In this document: piece by piece, positions 25,335 to 34,389 of the stretch
Layout of the letters: every line of letters starts with the position of its first letter
Position numbering within the stretch: the first letter of the stretch is position 1
From: Candidatus Zymogenaceae bacterium
GTDB taxonomy: Bacteria > Desulfobacterota > Zymogenia > Zymogenales > Zymogenaceae
DNA: 49,385 nt
Direction of reading: 5' to 3'
NCBI GenBank assembly: GCA_016931225.1
Contig: JAFGFE010000037.1
Span: forward strand, 1-49,385
Notes under the pieces: model-generated
Database searches by the model: none
The model's input: the letters and a program-made list of their open reading frames with translations, nothing else
What the model was told of the DNA's origin: nothing
Made by a program: the position numbers and the translations under genes

Positions 25335-27098
25335 ATGAAGAACGAGCATCAGAAAAGCGGCGGTACGGCGTTTGATTGTATCATCCGGGGAGGGACGGTG
25401 GTGGACGGGACCGGCGCCCCGCCCAGGAGGGCCGATGTGGGTGTGGTCGCGGGAACCATACGGGCGGTGGGGGATCTTTCGGACGCCTCCTCTGCCAGGG
25501 TCATTGGCGCCGAAGGCATGCTTGTGTGCCCCGGATTCGTGGACATTCATTCTCACGCGGACCTGAGCGTCCACATGGACGAGCACGAGGACATACTGAC
25601 CCCGATGCTCATGCAGGGGATCACCACCACCATCGGCGGCAACTGCGGCCTGGGCGCGGCCCCGGTCACGAAGGAACACCGGCGGGATATCGTCGCCTAC
25701 AACGAGGCCTTCGTCATGCGTTCCATGGAGGAGCGAATAACCTGGAGTTCTACGGGTGATTTCCTGGACAAGATGAAACAGCGGGGGGTCACCCTCAACC
25801 TGGGGATGCTGGCGCCTCACGGCGTGTTGCGGCTTTCGGTCATGGGGTCCGATCGTCGCCTCGCCGGTGCGGACGAGGTAAAGGGGATGGGCCGGCTCCT
25901 GGACCGATGCATGGAAGAGGGGGCCTTCGGGATGTCCACCGGCCTCCAGTATTTTCCCGGCTCCCAGAGTGATACGGATGAGCTGGTTTCCCTCGGGGAT
26001 GTAATAAAAAGACATGAAGGTGTATTCACCTCGCACCTCAGGAGCTACTGCCATACCCTCCCCCAGGCCATAGACGAGGTGCTGACCGTGGGGAGAAAAA
26101 ACGACATTCACATACAGATCTCCCATATCTATTGGCAGCCCTATTCGAAGGCGTTGACGCCGGTGGTCAAGGGGTTTGTGACCTTCGGATCGTTCATTTA
26201 CAACAAGCTCAGGGTACCGATTCCTATCGAGCTGGGGCTGAAGGGCCAGTTCGCCCCGATCGACCGGGCGATCTCGGACGGGATGTCCGTGGGTTTGGAT
26301 ATCGTCCCATCGTCCCAGGGCTTCACGGAACTGCTCGCCTTCTTTCCGCCCTGGGTGGTGGAGGGGGGGCGGGACAAGGCCCTGGAGCGCCTGGTGGACC
26401 CGACGATCCGCCGGAAGATACGCCGCGATATCGAGCACGGGGAGCCGGACTGGCCCCACCGGGACGCCGCCGGGTGGTCGATGAACTACTTCAAGATGAC
26501 CGGCTGGGGCGGCGTGCGCGTCATGAGCGTGGGGTCCGAAAAGAACAGACACATGGAGGGGATGTCGTTCCCCGAGCTGGGGAAACTCGTCAAGAAGCAC
26601 CCCTTTGAGGTGATGTGTGACCTGTTGGTGGACGAAGAAGGAAGGGTGATGGTCTTTCACACGCCCACCGTTCCCGACGATCCCTTTGTGGCCCGCTCGA
26701 TGTACTACGCCCTCTTTCACCCGCATGTGTCCATTGCCACGGATACGATTCTTCTGGGCATGGGGAGGCCGTCCCATCTCTTTTACGATTGCTTTCCCCG
26801 ATATCTCAGCTTCTACGCCAAAAACCAGGGACGGATATCGATTCCCGAGGCCGTCAGGAAGTGCACGTCTTTACCCGCACAGCAGATGGGTATCACCGGG
26901 AGGGGGGAGATACGGGAGGGATTCGGCGCCGATGTGGTGGTGATGAACTGGGAACGGCTGGAGACAACGGCCACCTTTTACGAGCCGAAACGGCATCCGA
27001 CGGGCATAGAATATGTGATCGTCAACGGAAAGGTCGTCGTCGACGGGGGCGTGTATCAAAAAGGAGTCATGGCGGGGCATATCCTTCGGAAATCGTGA
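25335..27098 (+). CDS. N-acyl-D-amino-acid deacylase family amidohydrolase
   Basis: A 587-residue metal-dependent hydrolase of the D-aminoacylase branch of the amidohydrolase superfamily. It has IIRGGTVVDGTGAPPRRADVGV, the metal-binding HSHAD in CPGFVDIHSHADLSV, the family block TTTIGGNCGLGAAP, EGAFGMSTGLQYFPGSQSD, HLRSY, QISHIY, and the closing GEIREGFGADVVVMNWE. Expected chemistry is hydrolysis of N-acyl-D-amino acids or related amides in the cytoplasm; exact substrate unknown. ATG 25335 was chosen because AAAGGAAG precedes it and the amidohydrolase domain begins soon after. The frame is open to 25146, but that would overlap the divergent yihY-like start. Monocistronic. Confidence 0.9.
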   Translation: MKNEHQKSGGTAFDCIIRGGTVVDGTGAPPRRADVGVVAGTIRAVGDLSDASSARVIGAEGMLVCPGFVDIHSHADLSVHMDEHEDILTPMLMQGITTTIGGNCGLGAAPVTKEHRRDIVAYNEAFVMRSMEERITWSSTGDFLDKMKQRGVTLNLGMLAPHGVLRLSVMGSDRRLAGADEVKGMGRLLDRCMEEGAFGMSTGLQYFPGSQSDTDELVSLGDVIKRHEGVFTSHLRSYCHTLPQAIDEVLTVGRKNDIHIQISHIYWQPYSKALTPVVKGFVTFGSFIYNKLRVPIPIELGLKGQFAPIDRAISDGMSVGLDIVPSSQGFTELLAFFPPWVVEGGRDKALERLVDPTIRRKIRRDIEHGEPDWPHRDAAGWSMNYFKMTGWGGVRVMSVGSEKNRHMEGMSFPELGKLVKKHPFEVMCDLLVDEEGRVMVFHTPTVPDDPFVARSMYYALFHPHVSIATDTILLGMGRPSHLFYDCFPRYLSFYAKNQGRISIPEAVRKCTSLPAQQMGITGRGEIREGFGADVVVMNWERLETTATFYEPKRHPTGIEYVIVNGKVVVDGGVYQKGVMAGHILRKS

Positions 27099-27188
27099 GG
27101 CCGGCCTCCCGAGTGTTCACCGAGGCCCACGCACACCTCCCTTTCCAAGCACAGAGCGGACATCATCGGGGTCCGCGGCGGGCGGGGG

Positions 27189-30100
27189 TTACGAGTCCAT
27201 CAGGAATCGTATCTGCTCCGTCAGCTCGGTAATCCTGGCCGGTTTTTTAACAAACCCCACCCGCTCCATGCCCAAAAACTCGCTGAACCGCTCGTCTCCC
27301 CCGTATCCCGAGGACATAAGAATCCGAATGTCCGGCTGCAGCTCCCGCAGTTTCAGGAACACCTCGCTCCCTCCCATCTTGGGAAGGATGTAATCAAGGA
27401 TCACCACATCGATCGTTTCCCGTCGGGTGGAAAAGATATTCAGCCCCTTCTCCCCGCTTTCCGCACACAACACGGAGTATCCCAGCTCCTCCAGCACCTC
27501 GCACCAGGTGTCCCTGACAATCTCCTCGTCATCGATGATCAGGATCGTCTCGTCTCCCGAGAGCCTGTTTCGGATGTCGTCCGTGGTTTTCTTCGGGACG
27601 GAGCCCGTCTTGGAGGGAAAATAGAGCCGGAAGGTCGTTCCCTTCCCCTCCTCGCTGTGTACGGTGACAAATCCGCGATGGTTTTTTATAATGCCGTACA
27701 CCGAGGAAAGCCCCAGACCGAATCCGTCGGAATGGCCCTTTGTGGTAAAGAACGGCTCGAAAACGTGTTCCCGGACTTCCGACGGCATGCCGATACCGGT
27801 GTCCGAGATGTGCACGACCACGTAATCCCCCACACGGGATTCCAGGTGGGATTTCACGAAATCCTCATCGAGTACGGTGTTGTATGTTGTAATGCTCAGC
27901 ACGCCGCCGTTCGGCATGGCATCCCGGGCGTTGATGAAGATATTGAGCAGACACTGTTCAAGCTGCCCCGGATCCCCCTCGATGGTCGGCAGTTTTGGGG
28001 GCAGGATCGTTTCGATGGCGATGGATTTATGAAAGGTGCCGGTGGCCAGCGGGAGGACCCGCTTGATGACGTCGTTGATATTCAGGCTGATGGGTTTATG
28101 ATCTCCACCCCGGGCGATGCCCAGCAGCCGCCTGGTCAAATCCGATGCCTTGATGGTCGCGTCGTTGATGGTCTTCAGCGCCTTGTAGTCCGGGTCTTCC
28201 GATTGTTTTTTCGCCAGCAGATACTCGGAGTATCCCATGATACCCACCAGGATGTTGTTGAAGTTGTGGGCCATCCCACCGGCGAGCGCGCCGATCGCCT
28301 CCATCTTCTGAGCGTGAAAAAGTTGGGATTCCAGAAATTTCTTTTCCGTAATGTCTCGAATAATGCCCTGGAATCCGATGACGAGGCCGGTTTTATCCGT
28401 AATGAGGTTCGCGGTAATCAGACATTCCAGCGGCGTTCCATCCCGTTTTTTCAACCCCACCGGGTAGTTCGCCGCAAATCCCTCTTCCTTCATCTTTTCG
28501 ATGAAGAGAGAGAAATCATCCGGATTGTAGTATGTTTCGATAATGTTGATATTCGGCAGCTCCTCCCGGGTATACCCGAGCATTTTTTCCCCCGCCGGAT
28601 TGACGTCGATGAAGGAGCCGTCGATGGTGGACAGATAGATGGCGTCGCTGCTGGTCTCGAATATCCGTCGGTACTTCTCCTCGGATTCCCTAAGGGCCTC
28701 CTCCGCCAGGATGCGGGCGGTGATATCTCGAGCGATGGCCTGGTATCCGATGATCTGATCGTTCTTCGTAATGCTCTGAACATTCTGCCCGATCCAGATG
28801 GTGGCGTCGTTCTTTGTGATGACCGGGAACTCCAGGTATGTATCATGGATTTTTTTGATAAACTGGAGCTGATAGAATCGTTTGACCCTTCTTTTGTGAC
28901 TGTCGGGGATCAGATTCAGAAAAGGCTTGCCGATGAGGTCTTGATCGGTGTATCCGGAGATGCGTTTAGCGATGGGATTGATGAGCTCGAAGCGGCCTTT
29001 GTGATCACTGATGAAGATGATGTCGTTGGCGTTCTCCACAAGCTGACGGTGCAGGCGTTCGCTCTCCCTCAGGGTTTCTTCCATTCTTTTTCGGTCGGTG
29101 ATGTCCCTGAGAAAGACGAGAGATGCGGGTTTTCCCTTCCACTCGGTATACACGACGTTTATCTCCGCGTGGATAGTATCGCCCTTTTTTGTAAAACCGC
29201 GCAACTCATAGGTCGAGGGCGCGGGTTCGCCGCTCATGCGGAGATTGTAGTTGTCGGTCACCAGTTGCGCATCATCCGGGTGGAGGAAAGCCGTAAACGG
29301 CTTGTTGATGATATCGCTTCTGTCGTATCCGAGAAGCTCTTGCAGCTTTTTATTGAAGAATACCAATGATGCATTTTGAATGACAATGACGGCGTCATTC
29401 GACGATTCAACGAGCGTGCGGTACTGCGCCTCCGAGATGGAAAGTTGAGAGAGCAACCGTTCCTTTTCCTCTTCCGCCCTTTTTCGTTCACTGATGTCGA
29501 TGAAGGCCGCCTGGACGGCGTCTTCGCCGAAATAATTGATACGGTTGCCGTACAGCAAAGAGGGGAAGGCGGTCCCGTCCCGTTTCACCAGGCGGCACTC
29601 GTATCCCGCCACCACATCATCACCCCGGGCCCGGAGCTTCGCCCGTTCGATGGTGAAGTCTCTGTCATCCGGATGGATGTATTCCTTGACGTGTGTGCCC
29701 ACGATATCCTCGGGGCCGTCGAAGCCGAGCAATCCGGCCACCTTGCCGCCGCAATAACGGACAACGCCGTCCACGTGGATGATGATACCCATCGGAGAGT
29801 TGTCCGCGATCAGCCGATACTTCTCCTCGGAGAAGACCAGCTCTTCCTCGAAACGTCTGCGGGGGGTGATATCGCGAATAATCGTCATCACCTGGATCAC
29901 TCGATCGTCATCGAAGATCGGAATTTTCCTTATTTCGGTAATAAAACGGTCGTCGACGATGGTGTATTTGCCCTCGGTGATCATGGTCCGTCCGGTTTCG
30001 AATACCTCCCGGTATTCCCGCCGGGCCGTGTCTGAGAGGAACGGGAACACCTCGAAGATACTTTTTCCCACGATCTCTTCGGAATCAAATCCCATTCGCT

Positions 30101-30683
30101 TCACCCAGGTTTCGAGCTCCCGGTTAATCAGGATGATCTTCAGCTCCCGATCAACCACGTGGATTTGATCGCCCACGTGGTCAAGAACGGTGCGATAGTG
30201 GTCTTCCGAATGATACGGTTTCTTGACAGCCGTGTTGTATCCGGTCAATTCGATGAACGAGACAACGATACCGACAGGAAGATTCTCTTCGTCCCGGATG
30301 GGCGATTGGGAAAGCAGTACGGTGAATGTGGAGCCGTCGATCCGACGGGCAACGAGTTCACCCTCCCACCGGCCGTTTTCCCCAAGGATTCGAATCGAGT
30401 CTTCCATGGTGGGCGTCGAGGAATCATCGAGTAACTCCCGGATGTTCCTGCCGACAATCTCATCCCGGGTTGCATATCTCCACATCTGTACAACTCTGGG
30501 ATTGACGTAATGAATCCGCCGGTCCATATCGGCTATGATGATTCCCGCAAGGGCATGTTGCACCGCTTGGGTGACGGCGTGCTCGGTTGAGAGATTTGTA
30601 TTGAGGGACATGACGGGGGATTCCGGGGATATCTTCCCGGTCTTTTTGGAGGGCACGGGTGTATGTGGGGTCCGCTTGCTCAT
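27189..30683 (-). CDS. Hybrid sensor histidine kinase, six PAS domains plus receiver
   Basis: A 1164-residue protein. Six PAS domains run in series (about 35-150, 160-270, 280-400, 410-525, 535-655, 665-780), most beginning with SEE-x-YR or a variant and ending in DIT. HisKA follows with AHNFNNILVGIMGYSE (His806), a HATPase with NARDAMPNGG, and a C-terminal receiver with Asp1097 in VVILDYILPKMGG. No membrane segment is evident, so it probably senses cytoplasmic signals. The HisKA-HATPase-receiver part closely parallels the kinase at 1-2634. The ribosome binding site at ATG 30683 is weak. It converges with the amidohydrolase gene. No response regulator with a DNA-binding domain is adjacent. 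Confidence 0.94.
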   Translation of the reverse strand: MSKRTPHTPVPSKKTGKISPESPVMSLNTNLSTEHAVTQAVQHALAGIIIADMDRRIHYVNPRVVQMWRYATRDEIVGRNIRELLDDSSTPTMEDSIRILGENGRWEGELVARRIDGSTFTVLLSQSPIRDEENLPVGIVVSFIELTGYNTAVKKPYHSEDHYRTVLDHVGDQIHVVDRELKIILINRELETWVKRMGFDSEEIVGKSIFEVFPFLSDTARREYREVFETGRTMITEGKYTIVDDRFITEIRKIPIFDDDRVIQVMTIIRDITPRRRFEEELVFSEEKYRLIADNSPMGIIIHVDGVVRYCGGKVAGLLGFDGPEDIVGTHVKEYIHPDDRDFTIERAKLRARGDDVVAGYECRLVKRDGTAFPSLLYGNRINYFGEDAVQAAFIDISERKRAEEEKERLLSQLSISEAQYRTLVESSNDAVIVIQNASLVFFNKKLQELLGYDRSDIINKPFTAFLHPDDAQLVTDNYNLRMSGEPAPSTYELRGFTKKGDTIHAEINVVYTEWKGKPASLVFLRDITDRKRMEETLRESERLHRQLVENANDIIFISDHKGRFELINPIAKRISGYTDQDLIGKPFLNLIPDSHKRRVKRFYQLQFIKKIHDTYLEFPVITKNDATIWIGQNVQSITKNDQIIGYQAIARDITARILAEEALRESEEKYRRIFETSSDAIYLSTIDGSFIDVNPAGEKMLGYTREELPNINIIETYYNPDDFSLFIEKMKEEGFAANYPVGLKKRDGTPLECLITANLITDKTGLVIGFQGIIRDITEKKFLESQLFHAQKMEAIGALAGGMAHNFNNILVGIMGYSEYLLAKKQSEDPDYKALKTINDATIKASDLTRRLLGIARGGDHKPISLNINDVIKRVLPLATGTFHKSIAIETILPPKLPTIEGDPGQLEQCLLNIFINARDAMPNGGVLSITTYNTVLDEDFVKSHLESRVGDYVVVHISDTGIGMPSEVREHVFEPFFTTKGHSDGFGLGLSSVYGIIKNHRGFVTVHSEEGKGTTFRLYFPSKTGSVPKKTTDDIRNRLSGDETILIIDDEEIVRDTWCEVLEELGYSVLCAESGEKGLNIFSTRRETIDVVILDYILPKMGGSEVFLKLRELQPDIRILMSSGYGGDERFSEFLGMERVGFVKKPARITELTEQIRFLMDS

Positions 30684-31021
30684 TCAAAATCTCTTGAACT
30701 TTCGGAACAACTGAACGGGCTGAATATCGAGATTAACGGAGTTAGAACGCCGGTGCATCTATTTTGTACTGTACATTTTTTGAGAGAAGGTATCACATCA
30801 CGACCAATAATGCAATATGGGAATAATAAAAGAGTATGTGTGTGAGAGGGGTTTTTCAGAATGTATGAATCCGATACGATTGAGGAATTTTCACGGGTCG
30901 AGGATATTGGGAAAGCATGTCGGGAAACATGAGAATGATGGGCTGTATGGCAGGGGAAGGCGACGGGCCGCTTTTCTCCGGTGAGACAGTCCGGGAACGA
31001 CCGTCAATGACAGACGTATTC
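30684..31021. other. 338-nt gap between kinase and VanZ-like gene
   Basis: It lies upstream of the kinase and downstream of the VanZ-like gene. A plus-strand frame at 30917 overlaps the VanZ-like 3' end and looks like antisense noise. The hairpin-like CATG...CATG at 30918-30931 has no T-run. Nothing firm. Confidence 0.35.
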
Positions 31022-31627
31022 TTATGGATTCTTATCCTGTGTGATATCGTTTGCCTGGGCATCCGTGTCGGCGGGGGATTCGTCTCCGAGTTGATAGGAG
31101 AGCCCGGAGCACGCGACGGCGCCGAGAATACCTGAGTGAATGTTGATGACGATGTCTCTGATGTCGAACACCCGCATTGGGAGGTATGCCTGGACGAGCT
31201 CATCCGCCGTTCCGATTATCAGGACCAGCACCATCGTCCAGACATATCCGGCCGCAACGCCGCCCCCGCTCGTCCGTACCGCCTGGTATATCATCCAGCC
31301 CAACATGCCGTATTCGACGAGGTGTACCTTCTCGTCGGGATAGTAAATGAAACGCTGTATGAGCGCCACCGACAGGATGATGAAAATCATCAGGAGGTAT
31401 CGCCAGGGTTGCCGTTCCCGCTTGACGACGATAAGATACACAAGAAAAAGCGCCAAAAGGAAGAGGGGGAGGATTGCCAGTATTGTGTTGAGGGCGTCTC
31501 CCACGATCCGTTCTATGACGTCCATAATCAGCACGACATCCGCCAGTGTGGCGAAAATCAATCCTGTATAGAGCACGACGATCAACCAGGAGGTCCTAGT
31601 GTCCGAATGAAGGGTGTGTAAGATCAT
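31022..31627 (-). CDS. VanZ-like family membrane protein
   Basis: A 201-residue protein with four to five hydrophobic helices. The VanZ-family signature is in the second half: PDEKVHLVEYGMLGWMIYQ, then GTADELVQAYLPMRVFDIRDIVINIHSGILGA, matching the DExxQ...R...D...N pattern, although the usual Asn-x-x-Gly becomes NIHSG. VanZ-like proteins give low-level teicoplanin resistance in enterococci; most chromosomal members have unknown function. I chose ATG 31627 because AGGA lies 8 nt upstream; ATG 31636 has AGG directly abutting it. Monocistronic and divergent from the Lon-like gene. Confidence 0.85.
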   Translation of the reverse strand: MILHTLHSDTRTSWLIVVLYTGLIFATLADVVLIMDVIERIVGDALNTILAILPLFLLALFLVYLIVVKRERQPWRYLLMIFIILSVALIQRFIYYPDEKVHLVEYGMLGWMIYQAVRTSGGGVAAGYVWTMVLVLIIGTADELVQAYLPMRVFDIRDIVINIHSGILGAVACSGLSYQLGDESPADTDAQANDITQDKNP

Positions 31628-31677
31628 GGTGGACATCCTAACCGCCAACAACCGCCGTGTCAATCACATTATCGCTC

Positions 31678-31706
31678 TTGACAAGGCAATTCCCATACAC
31701 TATCAT
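31678..31706 (+). promoter_or_regulatory. Sigma70-type promoter of the Lon-like gene
   Basis: Consensus TTGACA (31678-31683), 17-nt spacer, TATCAT (31701-31706). Predicted start near 31713 leaves a leader of about 60 nt before ATG 31775. One of the best promoter matches in the window. Confidence 0.6.
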
Positions 31707-31774
31707 GCAATATATGATCTTTATTAGACTTTTTACTATTTGAGCGACAGCATTCACGCGAGGGAGTGCCCGTA

Positions 31775-34267
31775 ATGACGGATATAGAAGAGAGAAAGGT
31801 ACCGGTAGAAAAGTTGCGGTGGAAGTGCGATCCGAAGATGTTCCCCTTCAAGACCACGGCCGACATTGAGCCGCTCAAAGAGATTATCGGACAGGAGCGG
31901 GCACTCCTGGCCCTCAAAACCGGCCTGGAAATCGATAGTCCGGGATACAATATCTTCGTATCCGGCATGACCGGGACCGGGCGAACCACGACCATCAAAA
32001 CCGCCCTGGAGAAATTCCTCGAACCGGGGCCCGCTCCGGACGATATCTGCTACGTCAATAATTTCTCGAATCCGGACAATCCGATTTCCCTCCTTCTTCC
32101 CGCCGGCAACGGGAAAAAGTTCAAAAAGGCCATGGGGGATTTGATCGTCGATATCAAGGCGGCGATCGTACAGCGCCTGTCCGGTCAGGATTACAAGAAC
32201 AAGCTCAAGAACGTCATGGAGGAGTTCCGCAACCGGCAGAAAGAGCTCATCAATCGTATTAAACTGCGCTCCCAGGAAGAGGGATTCTCCCTGGTGCAGC
32301 TTCAGGTGGGGCAGGGGCCGATCACCCGTCCGGTATTGGTGCCCAACTTCCAGAGCCAGCCCACATCCCTTGAGAACCTTGAAGAAATGGTGGAGTCGGG
32401 GGAGTTCCCGGCGGAGCGCTTTGAGGAGCTCAAGAGTAAATCCTTCGAGCTGAACAGTGAGCTGGAAAACATCCAGCGGGAATCGATTAAAATCGAAAGG
32501 GAGTTGGTTGATCGCGTCAAGGAACTGGAGGCGGAGGAAATCGCACCGATCGTCACCAGTCATGTGGATGCCATGAAGGAAACCTTCACCTCGCTGGGCG
32601 TGTCGGAATACCTTGACAGTGCACGGACAGATATCCTGGAGAACATCGACATTTTCAAGGAACAGGAGACGCCCCAATCGCAACAGCTTCCCTTTCCCCT
32701 CATGGGCTTGGGGGCGGAGCGGGATCCTCTGTGGCGGTACGAGGTGAATCTGTTAGTGGACAACTCCCGGACGAAAGGGAGGCCGGTCATCCCTGAAACC
32801 ACCCCCAGTTATACGAAGCTCTTCGGCACCTTCGATCGCAATGTCGATCGCATGGGAGGTGTCTATACCGACTTCACCAAACTGAAGGCGGGAAGCGTCC
32901 ATCGCGCCAATGGAGGATACCTGATTGTAAACACGTTTGACCTCCTGACGGAAGCGGGGAGCTGGCGATGCCTCAAACGGGTTTTAATTCACAAGAAGAT
33001 CGAGTTTCAGTGCGTCGAGCCGATGTTTCTGTTCGCCTCCACCAGCCTCAAGCCTGGGCCGATCGATGCGAACATCAAGGTCATCATGGTGGGCGATCCC
33101 TATATTTATCACCTCCTGTTGGCCCAGGATGACGATTTCCCGATGATATTCAAGGTGAAATCGGATTTCGACTCGGTGATGGAAAAAAACGGTGATCATA
33201 TCCACCAGTATGCGTCCTTCGTAAAGAAAATATCGGACGATGAATCGCTGGCTCCCTTTTTGCCGGCGGCCGTATCCGAAGTGGTGGAGTTCGGGGTCCG
33301 TGAGGCCCGCTCCCAGAAGAAGATGACGACGAGGCTTTCCGAGGTGGCGGATATCGTGCGGGAAAGCGCCTACTGGGCAGGATTGGACGGGAACGATGCC
33401 GTGGATGCGGTTCACGTCAGGAAGGCCCTGACCGAGCGGGACAATCGCGTCAACATGACCCACGACAAGATCCGTGAGCGCATCAGCGAAGGAGTGCTCA
33501 TGATCGAAACCGAGGGCTCCCGGGTGGGCCAGGTCAACGGCCTGGCGGTATACAGCCTGGGGACCCATATGTTCGGGGCTCCCAGCAAGATCACCGCGGT
33601 TACGTCTCTGGGACGGGCGGGGATTGTCGACATTGAGCGGGAGGCGAAGCTCTCGGGCAGCATATACAATAAAGGGGTGCTGATTCTCTCCGGGTACCTA
33701 CGGGGGAAATACGCCCGTCGCATTCCCCTGACCCTCTCGGCGTCGCTCTGTTTCGAGCAATCCTACTACGGCGTCGACGGCGACAGCGCATCCTCCACGG
33801 AGCTCTACGCTATTATATCCGGCGTCACGGGCCTTCCCCTTCGTCAGGATATCGCCGTGACCGGATCGGTCAACCAGAAGGGAGAGGTGCAGCCCATCGG
33901 CGGCGTCAACCAGAAGATCGAGGGATTCTTCGCCGTGTGCAAAGACCGGGGGTTGACCGGGACCCAGGGTGTGATGATTCCTCAAACAAATGTGGAGGAC
34001 CTGATGCTCACCCAAGAGGTCGTGGACGCGGTGAGTGAAGGCGCGTTCACCATTTACAGCGTCTCGACCATCGACGAGGGCATCGAAATCCTTACCGGTG
34101 TTCCGGCGGGGGAGGAGGGTGATGACGGCACATTCCCCGAGGGAAGTGTCAATCGAATGGTTGTGGACCGACTCATGGAAAACCATGAGCGGCTCAGGGA
34201 ACTCAACAAGGGAAAGGATAACGAAAAGGGGACGGAGAAATCCGGGAACGGCGGCGGCGATGAGTAG
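31775..34267 (+). CDS. Lon-like ATP-dependent protease (AAA_32 type)
   Basis: An 830-residue cytoplasmic ATPase-protease of the LonB-like AAA_32 family. An N-terminal substrate-interaction region begins VPVEKLRWKCDP. The Walker A motif is GMTGTGRTT (64-72). A long coiled-coil insert (about 120-290) follows, then the second half of the AAA module with VYTDFTKLKAGSVHRANGGYL. The C-terminal Lon protease domain has catalytic Ser671 (GDSASSTEL) and Lys714 (IGGVNQKIE), 43 residues apart exactly as Ser679 and Lys722 are in E. coli Lon. The C-terminal 60 residues are acidic and probably disordered. ATG 31775 was preferred over GTG 31766 because AGGGAG lies 8 nt upstream. Role: protein quality control. 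Confidence 0.94.
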   Translation: MTDIEERKVPVEKLRWKCDPKMFPFKTTADIEPLKEIIGQERALLALKTGLEIDSPGYNIFVSGMTGTGRTTTIKTALEKFLEPGPAPDDICYVNNFSNPDNPISLLLPAGNGKKFKKAMGDLIVDIKAAIVQRLSGQDYKNKLKNVMEEFRNRQKELINRIKLRSQEEGFSLVQLQVGQGPITRPVLVPNFQSQPTSLENLEEMVESGEFPAERFEELKSKSFELNSELENIQRESIKIERELVDRVKELEAEEIAPIVTSHVDAMKETFTSLGVSEYLDSARTDILENIDIFKEQETPQSQQLPFPLMGLGAERDPLWRYEVNLLVDNSRTKGRPVIPETTPSYTKLFGTFDRNVDRMGGVYTDFTKLKAGSVHRANGGYLIVNTFDLLTEAGSWRCLKRVLIHKKIEFQCVEPMFLFASTSLKPGPIDANIKVIMVGDPYIYHLLLAQDDDFPMIFKVKSDFDSVMEKNGDHIHQYASFVKKISDDESLAPFLPAAVSEVVEFGVREARSQKKMTTRLSEVADIVRESAYWAGLDGNDAVDAVHVRKALTERDNRVNMTHDKIRERISEGVLMIETEGSRVGQVNGLAVYSLGTHMFGAPSKITAVTSLGRAGIVDIEREAKLSGSIYNKGVLILSGYLRGKYARRIPLTLSASLCFEQSYYGVDGDSASSTELYAIISGVTGLPLRQDIAVTGSVNQKGEVQPIGGVNQKIEGFFAVCKDRGLTGTQGVMIPQTNVEDLMLTQEVVDAVSEGAFTIYSVSTIDEGIEILTGVPAGEEGDDGTFPEGSVNRMVVDRLMENHERLRELNKGKDNEKGTEKSGNGGGDE

Positions 34268-34300
34268 TCGGACACCGAGACGGTCGGCGGAAGAGAAAAA

Positions 34301-34325
34301 GAGGCCCCGGGCGGGCCTCTTTTTT
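34301..34325. terminator. Rho-independent terminator after the Lon-like gene
   Basis: GAGGCCC (34301-34307) pairs with GGGCCTC (34313-34319), followed by T6. An A-run upstream may allow it to work for the convergent GGDEF gene too. Confidence 0.88.
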
Positions 34326-34389
34326 ATTTGATACAAAGAATGACGCATCACCGGACCGAAGTATAGGGGCCGTCTGGTGATGTTTTCGT

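Noticed and set aside
25113-26777. Minus-strand 554-codon frame opposite the amidohydrolase
   Set aside because: It is antisense to a complete D-aminoacylase-type gene and overlaps the start of the yihY-like gene.
30918-30990. Possible riboswitch between the kinase and VanZ-like genes
   Set aside because: Short inverted segments are present, but I could not match any riboswitch consensus such as cobalamin or c-di-GMP.
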